Shown here: in pieces, positions 57,313-64,000 of the stretch
How the letters are laid out: each line of letters opens with the position of its first letter
Position numbering within the stretch: the first letter of the stretch is position 1
Source: Phymorhynchus buccinoides
Lineage: Eukaryota; Mollusca; Gastropoda; Neogastropoda; Raphitomidae
Length of the DNA: 64,000 nucleotides
Assembly (NCBI GenBank): GCA_017654935.2
Contig: CM065699.1
Span: 39,099,450 to 39,163,449, forward strand
Direction: 5' to 3'
Made by a program: the position numbers and the translations under genes
Notes under the pieces: model-generated
Database searches by the model: none
Told to the model about the DNA's origin: nothing
The model's input: the letters and a program-made list of their open reading frames with translations, nothing else

Positions 57313-57519
57313 TCAGTACTGCTCCATGGTGACGGAGCGTATTCTCATGGCGGTGTTCTCCCCGTGCCAGGTGGGCTCCCACAGGTGCCTGGCGCTCCAG
57401 AACTGCCTGAACTGCTGGGCCTTGGTGGCGTTACCCTGCCAGGGCTGGGGGTAAGGGGCGTTGACCATGCCCTCCCAGAACCAGCCGCCGCCCACCGCCA
57501 GGTTCAGGATCAGGTAGAA
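57313..57519 (-). CDS. GH16 last exon
   Basis: Acceptor TCTGCGACCAG, 68 codons and stop. FYLILNLAVGGGWFWEGM, then FWSARHLWEPTWHGENTAM, ending VTMEQY. Confidence 0.92.
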   Translation of the reverse strand, partial: FYLILNLAVGGGWFWEGMVNAPYPQPWQGNATKAQQFRQFWSARHLWEPTWHGENTAMRIRSVTMEQY

Positions 57520-60500
57520 CTGGTCGCAGAGCATAAAACAAAGAATTTAACCATGCGTTTAACCAGGGCCTGTCGTTACACTGGTTGTGATTTAACTCAT
57601 TGCGGACGAATTCCGAGTGTACTCGGAACAGGAGAACACCAGTCACGGCCTAATTCTGAGTATTCTCGGAACAGCGATTTCTGAGTCTAAAACTGATCTA
57701 AATCCATGTTTTTTCAATCCAAACTACGTTTTTCGAGTTACTTCTCTTCGTCGCTCTTCCAGCTTTCGTTTCACTTATGTTGGACCCTTCTATTTCAGTC
57801 TTTAATATTAACAAGCGCGAAATCGCAATAGTTTGTGGCATGCGGTCTATTTTTACCACTCCAATCACGAGTTACCTCCCCTGGCTTTTCAATAATTTTA
57901 ATCTGTAAACCAGAATGTTATCTCTGCACCATTTCGTAACTTTTTATATCTTTTGGAAAACATTTAAAACTATGTATCCTACTTATACTCATCAAAAGAA
58001 GCACCGCATACTCGTCGTGTCTGTTGTAGTGTCTGTATTACGTATGTTTATTATTTTGTACGCTTTTAAAATACATCATTTTAAAGAGCGGCCAGAAGTG
58101 TAGCCTCGATTTGAAGTACGACAATTTTGGACCGACAGACCGACCGACCGACAAAGTGAGTTATAGGTTTGTGGCTTGAGCCACAAACAAAAATCGTCTC
58201 TACACGAGCCTCAGAAGATACTCCGATATATTTTCATTACCAGTGAGACTAATGATTCCGATTTTAATGCCAGTAACCACGATTTCAAAGCGAAAATTAA
58301 ACTTGGATCAACTAGTAATGTTGTCAAAACTGAATCCTTCACAGTGCATAGTTTTGTTGCGTTTCTTGTCATAATTTGTTTCTTCTACTAGGCAGCCCCG
58401 GGCCAGTAACGATGTTTTGTCTAAGGCAGTGATGTCCTGAAAGGGTTAACTGAAACATACATTTACTGAGCATTTAGTTGGTGGTGTCCTGCTTGTGTTT
58501 GATCAAAACAGGCTCCACTGAACTCCACCGCAGTGATTCAGCAGCAGTGCAGTGTCTCCTCGGTTGGTTGGCTCTTGACGACCTAGCATAGATTCGCTCT
58601 CCTTGGACGGCTGGTTTCGGATTCATTCCGCGACCTGACAAACTGGGGTGTGGCTGTGAGTTGGGACCGGAGATGAGCGGTGTGGGAGCAACAGCACTGT
58701 AGGGGGAGCCTGGGGCCCAGAAGATGGGACCACAAAAGAAAACGATAATTAGCTATGTATTTTAAGACTTTTATTTACGGACCATTGTGAGATGCGGCAT
58801 GCACGTGCCTGATTTTAGCGCTGTCTATTTCAGATCTATGAGGAAAAAAATAACAAATCAAACAGAAATTGTCGCATGCTTTTTCTTTCAAGTCGAGACT
58901 GGCATCACAAAAAGCTTTCTTCTCTGAAAAAAACCCTCTGTTGTCCAGCTCTTCCTAGAGATACTTTGCACTTTAAGAGAAAGTACACAGATGTCAAATT
59001 TGGAATCCATATCTAAAACGGCAATCAGTTTCAATTGAGCGTGTACAGAGGAGGGCTACTAAATTAATAAAATTTCTTTAAAATTTTGATTATAGTGAAA
59101 GGCTACGCAAACTTGATTTACCATCCTTGAAATACAGAAGACTTCGTGGTGACCTAATCAATGCTTATAAAATTCTTATAATGGACGAGAAATCATGAAT
59201 TAAAAATACTAACACAGTACAGTAGAACTAACATCAGGAGACACTTTTTCAGTAACAGAGTGACTAACTATTGGAACGCACTTCCTGCTCAGACAAAACT
59301 TGCACCTGATACTAACAAATTCAAAAACCTCCTGGACAAAGACCCAAACCTTAGTAAATTAAAATACCAGTATGACTGATAGTCTACAAAAACCGTCACA
59401 GCTGTGCCAACTGAATTTATTTTTAAAAAAAGAAAAGAGAAAAGACGCTTGAGAGGCCGCGAGGCCTAGTCGTCTTACTTGACCTGACCTGACCTGACCT
59501 GACCTGACCTGTCATATATCGTCTTATTCCCTACCAATGGCATGGGTACGGTAGAAGGCGTTTAACTAAGTTCCACTGACCGGCCTGTCAAAGGGCGCGT
59601 CCTTTCCCCCGTTGGCCCAGATGTTGTCCCCAGGAAGGTGGGTGCCCTGCCAGTAGCCCCCTGAGGGCGTGTCGAAGGCCATCACCGTGTGCCCGTCCAC
59701 CCCGAGCCTGAGGCAAAATAGCCAGCGGTCAAGGCAGTAGTACAGTACAAAGAAAAGCGGGACTTCTTTTCTGATGGTTTTTGGAGTTGGAACTTACTTC
59801 TTGGAAGTGTGCCGATTTGTCATGAGAGCTTATGTATTATTTTTGTTTGTTTAGCTTTGTACAGTCTACGAAACTCACTCCCTCTCTGGGTCACAGGCAT
59901 AAGGTCGAATATACATTTCGTCCTAAGGTCGAATGATACACAGATCGGACTCAGGTCGAAACTCTCTCCTGTCTCTCTGTACATTTCGTCCTAAGGTCGA
60001 CTGCAACCTTTCGTCCTAAAGTCGAAAGTGCTCAGATCGTCCTAAGGTCGAATATACATTTCGGCCTAAGGTCGAAAGTGCTCAGCTCTGGGCATAACAA
60101 TTTGTTTGTATAAACACACACACAAACACAAAGAGAGAAAGAGAGAGAGAGAGAGCTGAAGCTGACAATTCAGACACAAAATTAAGTGGACAATTAAGTT
60201 TATTATTAAATCCGATATGAACATACTAATATTGAAATATAAAGTTAAAAGAATAGTCTTTTTCGGCTTACTTAAAAAAAAACCCAAAAAAGTGCAATTT
60301 CTGCCAAAACCGTCAGATGATTGGCGATGATCCGATGATTGCCACATGATTGCCTGATCCGCAGGAGCCTTCACTAACCCCTCTAACCCATTCCGAACAC
60401 CCTGATGACAGACAAGATGGGTGACCGACATTCATGGCACTTGTTGCCAGGGTCCTGCATTTTGCGTTTTTTTATTAAATGAAAAAGACTGACTGATGGC

Positions 60501-60819
60501 AGAATTTCGACCTTAGGCCGAAATGTACATGTTTTAGACCTTATGAAGAAATGTACGTTCGACCTTAGGCCGAAATGTAGATTCGACCTTAGGACGAACA
60601 AGCACTTTCGATCTTAGGACGAAATGTATATTCGACCTTAGGACAAATGTATATTCGACTTTAGGACGAACTGAGCACTTTCGATCTTAGGACGAAATGT
60701 ATATTCGATCTTAGGACGAAATGTATATTCGACCTTAGGACTAAATGTATTTTCGACCTTATTACTGATTCCCCCCTCTCTCTCTCTTTCTCTTTCACAC
60801 ACATACACAAAGCCACACA

Positions 60820-60889
<70 letters not shown>

Positions 60890-60974
60890 ATTGCCTACAA
60901 AATAAATACAAGTGTTTTAGTTCCTCTGTCAGTGCGGTCTGTCTGTCTCTCTCTCTCTCTCTCTCACTCTCTCT

Positions 60975-61018
<44 letters not shown>

Positions 61019-62935
61019 TATCTCCTTCTCTCTCCCTCTCCCGAAGTCGGAATGTGGCTGCCCACGTCACGCTTCCAAAAACGGTCACACACCAAATGTT
61101 CTCACCCGTAGCTGATGCACTTGTACCATAGTGTTCAAGCGCTTCTGCTGTTGGGATGATCCCTGTAGTCTTTTAGCCAGGGTACGACAACAAACAACTG
61201 AACGCCTCCACTAGCTACAGTCTCCACGACAACACCCTCGAAAGAGTGCCCTCAGCACAGTACCTCGGGGTCGCACTGCAATCCCATCTTTCATGGGGAT
61301 CCCACATCACAGCCACCTGCACCAAAGCCAACAGAGCTCTAGCCTAGGCTTCTTAAAAAGAAACCTGAAGGTGTGTTCCACGGCTACCAAGGAGTTAGCC
61401 TGCAAAGTCAGGCCCATTCTTGAATATGCAAGCGCAGTATGGGACCCGCACACCGACAGAAATACATCCAGTGTCGATCAGCACCATGCTCCACCAGCAT
61501 TTTTTTGTTTTTCCCGCGCTGCATAATTCTTTGAACCCCAGTACATGTTAGTAATTGCCGGTTACGGCAGGTGGACGTTATTGGTAGAAGGAGAAGAACA
61601 CCAGAAGCACCTACTTGATGTAGTCAGCAGTCCAGTCCATCCACCACGAGTGAAAGCCGTCGGTGAAGGTTGTCCCGTTGATACGACTGGAACAACAACA
61701 ACAACAAAATGATGACAAAGGTATTAATAGGCATAGTACGTCCACTTCAGCTCAAAGAACAGAACAATAGCAAGGATGTCGCTGAGCAGCTGACATGTTC
61801 GCTATTAATGGTATAAATGAAGACCGGTGAGTGTGTGGCAGGATAATCCTCAATTGGAAGAAAAAGAAGAAGAAGGTTAGGCCTACATTATGGTTTTTAA
61901 GGTTGCACAGCCAATAGTTTGCAACCTTCGGTCACCGCTCTGCTCTTAGCTTTCGCTCTACTATTTGCTTCTTCAAAATGTCTCCCACTGCATTAATTTT
62001 CTAGAGTGATGTTGATCAAGAATATAATTATACGGTTATTGGGGTGTACACAACCTATGATTTTCCAGCTATGGCCACCCACCGCTCAAAGGATCAACAA
62101 GGTCGAAGGTCAAAGCCAAGGTCGTGGTAATCTGCACCACATAATGACTTTCTACCTACCTACCAAACTTGGGGGCTGTAACTGCAAAAAAGGGAAATAA
62201 TTTGATATGTCCAAGGTCAAAAGTCAGGCTCAAAGTCAACTAGCCAATCGTCTGTCTGTCTCTCTCTTTCACTCTCTCTCTCTCCCCCCCCCCCTTTTTC
62301 CCTCTCTCTTTCCTACTCATTCTCTCTTTCTTCCTCTATCTGTCTTTTCTCTTTCACTGTCTCCTTTCTCTCCATCTCTCCTGCCCTCTCTCCCTCTTCT
62401 CTCTCTTATCTCCCCCTCACTCTCTCTTTCTAACTCATTCTATCTCTCTATCTCCTTCCCTCTCTCATCTCCCCCCCCCCTCTCTCTCTCTCTCTCTCCT
62501 ATCTCTCTCTCTCTTCCTCTCTCTCCCCTCTCTCTCTCTCCCCCTCTCTCTCCCTCCCCCTCCCCCTCTCTTTCTCCTTCCCTCTCTATCTCGATCCCTC
62601 CCTCTCTCCCCCCCCTCTCTCTCTATCTCCCTCTCTCCCTCCCTCCCTCCCTCTCTCTCTCCTTCCCTCTCTCTCTCTTCCTCTCTCTCTCTTATCACTC
62701 CCTCCCTCTCTCTCTCCCTCCCTCCCCCTCTCTTTCTCCTTCCCTCTCTCTCTCTCTCTCCTCGATCCCCCCCCCCCCCCTCTCTCCCCCCCCCCTCTCT
62801 CTCTTTCTGTCTCTGACAATTCTGCAGCGTGGTGCCGTCGGTGCGGTTTGTCGTAGTGAGAGCCGTAGTGGATGGCGGCGTGTGTGTAGTCCCTGCCCAT
62901 GGACAGCTGGTGATTGTTGACGTAATGGGCGTTGC
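57313..62935 (-). CDS. GH16 beta-1,3-glucanase or beta-glucan-binding protein, C-terminal part
   Basis: Exons 62935-62818, 61686-61615, 59707-59581 and 57519-57313 chain with phases 1/2, 2/2, 2/0 and 0 to 173 residues plus stop. In order they show GNAHYVNN, AIHYGSHYDKPH, TFTDGFHSWWMDWTADYIK, GGYWQGTHLPGDNIWA, APFDRP, FYLILNLAVGG and WEPTW, the beta-sandwich strands that follow the active site in GH16 laminarinase-type proteins. In this family GN follows directly on the ExDxxE catalytic motif, so the catalytic residues are in the next exon, right of the window. Whether it hydrolyses beta-1,3-glucan (digestive) or only binds it (immune recognition) cannot be told here. It is convergent with FASTKD. 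Confidence 0.92.
57590..58450. mobile_element. family K with nested element N
   Basis: K runs from 'ttaactcattgcggacgaat' to 'ctgaaagggttaac', matching the scattered pieces at 16283-18870. Element N (57805-58192) is inserted, in reverse to the 15375 copy. Confidence 0.72.
58460..58735 (-). mobile_element. dispersed repeat G (copy 4)
   Basis: Same landmarks as 27336-27662, with an extra 'gggggagcctgg' near the end. Confidence 0.8.
58930..59518 (+). mobile_element. CR1-like LINE 3' end with (GACCT)n tail
   Basis: Broken frames show VQRRATKLIKF-like, YSERLRKLDLPSLKYRR, LRGDLINAYKIL and later RVTNYWNALPAQ sequence, the C-terminal part of CR1-type RT ORFs. The tail is five GACCT units. Stops and frameshifts make it inactive. 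Confidence 0.85.
59581..59707 (-). CDS. GH16 exon (third in window)
   Basis: Acceptor TTTTGCCTCAG, donor CCG/GTCAGT, 127 nt, phase 2 in and 0 out. Encodes LGVDGHTVMAFDTPSGG and NIWANGGKDAPFDRP. Confidence 0.92.
59900..60085 (+). repeat. left arm: array of 17-bp imperfect palindromes
   Basis: About seven copies of TTCGTCCTAAGGTCGAA (one or two mismatches each) at irregular 20-40 bp spacing with 'tatacat' and 'agtgctcag' spacers. Confidence 0.88.
60100..60480. other. spacer between palindrome arrays
   Basis: Contains short GA tract and AT-rich DNA with 'gatgatccgatgattgcc'. No gene seen. Confidence 0.5.
60505..60770 (-). repeat. right arm: inverted array of the same 17-bp motif
   Basis: About ten to eleven copies of TTCGACCTTAGGACGAA, the complement of the left-arm motif, with 'atgtata' spacers and occasional 'gagcactttcgat'. 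Orientation is opposite to the left arm. Confidence 0.9.
60775..61020. repeat. CT microsatellite blocks
   Basis: Two CT-rich blocks (60775-60890 and 60945-61020), which generate Arg/Glu ORFs on the minus strand. Confidence 0.95.
61050..61170 (-). repeat. dispersed relative of the FASTKD 3' repeat
   Basis: The complement reads 'agggatcatcccaacagcag', 'cttgaacactatggtacaa' and 'gtgggcagccacattcc', as in 52935-53045. Confidence 0.75.
61190..61510 (+). mobile_element. LINE reverse-transcriptase fragment (Jockey-like)
   Basis: YLGVALQSHLSWGSHITATC in one frame, then LGFLKRNLKVCSTATKEL and VRPILEYASAVWDPHT in another, the thumb-side RT segment of Jockey-like elements. Frameshifted and truncated. 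Confidence 0.88.
61615..61686 (-). CDS. GH16 exon (second in window)
   Basis: 72 nt, acceptor TTGTTCCAG, donor CAA/GTAGGT, phase 2/2. Encodes RINGTTFTDGFHSWWMDW and TADYI. The following in-frame TAG is intronic. Confidence 0.9.
61687..62240. other. GH16 intron, nothing recognised
   Basis: Short AAC and GAA tracts only. No gene seen. Confidence 0.45.
62245..62815. repeat. CT/C-rich low-complexity tract
   Basis: About 570 bp of CT and C runs ending at the donor of the GH16 exon, which sits only two bases away. Long Ser/Pro/Leu and Arg/Glu/Gly ORFs are artefacts. Confidence 0.95.
62818..62935 (-). CDS. GH16 exon (first in window)
   Basis: 118 nt, acceptor CTTTTCAATTTCAG, donor GAATT/GTCAGA, phase 1 in and 2 out. 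Encodes (G)NAHYVNNHQLSMGRDY and AIHYGSHYDKPHRR. The alternative frame containing TDGTTLQN would leave phase 1 and does not fit the next exon. Confidence 0.88.
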
Positions 62936-63005
62936 CTGAAATTGAAAAGCACAGACAGCTGGTGATTGTTGACGTAATGGGCGTTGCCTGAAACTGAAAA
63001 GCACA
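62902..63005 (-). repeat. 52-bp tandem duplication of the GH16 exon start and acceptor
   Basis: 62902-62953 and 62954-63005 are copies with one mismatch. Each contains the first 34 bp of the exon, its CAG acceptor and pyrimidine tract. Use of the upstream acceptor (exon from 62987) would add 52 nt and shift the frame. Confidence 0.92.
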
Positions 63006-63013
63006 TACTATAC

Positions 63014-63811
63014 GCATGGATGCTCCTGCTTTCGGGATGTCCTGAAGTTCAGGAATTTGTTGTCCAGGATGTCCTGAAGTTCAGGATGTTTTTGTCCAGG
63101 ATGTCCTGAAGTTCAGGAATTTGTTGTCCAGGATGTCCTGAAGTTCAGGATTGTTTTGTCCAGGATGTCCTGAAGTTCGGGATTTTTTTGTCCAGGATGT
63201 CCTGAAGTTCAAGATGTTTTGGTCCAGGATGTCCTGAAGTTCAGGATGTTTTGGTCCAGGATCTCCTTAAGTTCGGGATTTTTGTGTCCAGGATGTCCTG
63301 AAGTCCAGGAATTATTTTTTATTGCCTGGACATGGAGTCGCGGTATTATGAGAATTAATTTTGAGAAGATACATTTTGCTGGTTATAGAGGTCACGAAGT
63401 TTAACTAGAAGTGAAAGTGCAACGAGATAGACAAAGAGCCTGTCAATTAGGGGAAGACGGGGTAAAAAGCGCATGGGCGGGTAAGAAGCCCACCCCAATT
63501 ATCTCATGAAATAAAGAAAATTTCAGTCAAATTTGCCCATGAGACGAATGCTAGACATTAACGCTCGTCTCATGGGCAAAATGAGACTGAAATTTGCTTC
63601 ATTTCATGAGATAATTGGGGTGGGCTTCTTACCCGCCCATGCGCTTTTTACCCCGTCTTCCCCTACATTGGAAACTGTTGTTTCTCTTCAGCTTCCATGG
63701 GGGCATTGCCCCCCGGAACCCCCAGGAGGGGCGCTGTCTCTGCACTCCACCGGGGCCTGGGTGGCCCCTGGACCTGGACCCCTGCCTCGCAGAATATTTG
63801 AATTGAAATTT

Positions 63812-63872
<61 letters not shown>

Positions 63873-63954
63873 CCTCTCTCTCTCTCTCTCTGGTTGATTT
63901 AACGTCTAATTAGGTGTAACCTCTTATAGACAGTAAATTTCGCAGGAGCACCCA
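63014..63954. mobile_element. element D with internal array, nested foldback and CT tract
   Basis: From CATGGATGCTCCTGCTTTC to 'cgcaggagcacccatg'. The D segment 'gtccaggatgtcctgaagttcaggat' is amplified to about nine units of 30-33 bp at 63037-63310. A foldback MITE lies at 63450-63663 and a CT tract at 63816-63892. Confidence 0.88.
63450..63663. mobile_element. TA-flanked foldback MITE, long hairpin
   Basis: Arms of about 100 bp start GGGGAAGACGGGGTAAAAAG and its complement, around a short 'tgctagacattaacg' loop. TA on both sides. Pairing is nearly complete. Confidence 0.9.
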
Positions 63955-64000
63955 TGTGCACTATTAAATGTAGAAACCCTAAGTTTGTGATGATTGTTTA

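Noticed and set aside
62818..62860. Frame reading NRTDGTTLQN in the GH16 exon
   Set aside because: Looks GH16-like by eye, but leaves phase 1 at the donor and breaks the strand motif AIHYG; the chosen frame fits both neighbours.
62207..63004. Ser/Pro- and Arg/Glu-rich ORFs
   Set aside because: Low-complexity CT/C tract; only the 62818-62935 exon in one frame is real.

Overview
The window reads as nuclear DNA of an intron-rich, repeat-rich animal, most likely a gastropod mollusc. The exons are short and GC-richer than the AT-rich introns. GT-AG junctions chain with matching phase across kilobases. There are long CA, CT, C and G tracts, snail-type SINEs, many small TIR elements (MITEs), and a 7TM receptor architecture I associate with lophotrochozoans. 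The organism call is an inference from these features.

Four protein-coding genes are supported. (1) On the minus strand, exons at 4294-4132 and 1215-1063 begin a mitochondrial protein, probably ribosomal protein mL38 (MRPL38); the gene leaves the window on the left. (2) On the plus strand, twelve coding exons from 6660 to 52882 join in frame into a 938-residue FAST-kinase-domain (FASTKD) protein. It has an N-terminal mitochondrial presequence, FAST_1/FAST_2-like regions and a C-terminal RAP domain. (3) Nested antisense inside the 17.6-kb intron 4 of that gene is a two-exon minus-strand receptor gene (25995-24864 and 21849-19973, 1002 residues). It has a signal peptide, a somatomedin-B-like Cys cluster, two related Cys modules and a Methuselah/secretin-like seven-helix domain without a GPS site. 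(4) On the minus strand from 62935 to 57313, four exons encode the last 173 residues of a GH16 beta-1,3-glucanase or beta-glucan-binding protein. Its catalytic-motif exon lies to the right of the window.

Genes 1 and 2 are divergent and share a 2.4-kb upstream region, and both products should act in mitochondrial gene expression. Genes 2 and 4 converge. No tRNA, rRNA or CRISPR gene is supported; the tRNA-like stretches are SINE heads.

The remaining sequence is layered mobile DNA. It includes LINE 3' ends, a SINE family sharing a 3' tail with a LINE in the window, TTAA-flanked MITEs, hAT-like elements with target duplications, TA-flanked foldbacks, a probable solo LTR and many minisatellites.

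The most striking structure is that tandem duplications repeatedly start at gene boundaries. The 3' end and splice donor of FASTKD exon 9 are amplified about 47 times (42.8-47.2 kb, 86-bp unit). The end and donor of exon 3 are duplicated. The receptor stop codon sits in the first unit of a 56-bp array. The FASTKD stop codon sits in a 194-bp duplication, and the start and acceptor of a GH16 exon are duplicated with a 52-bp period.
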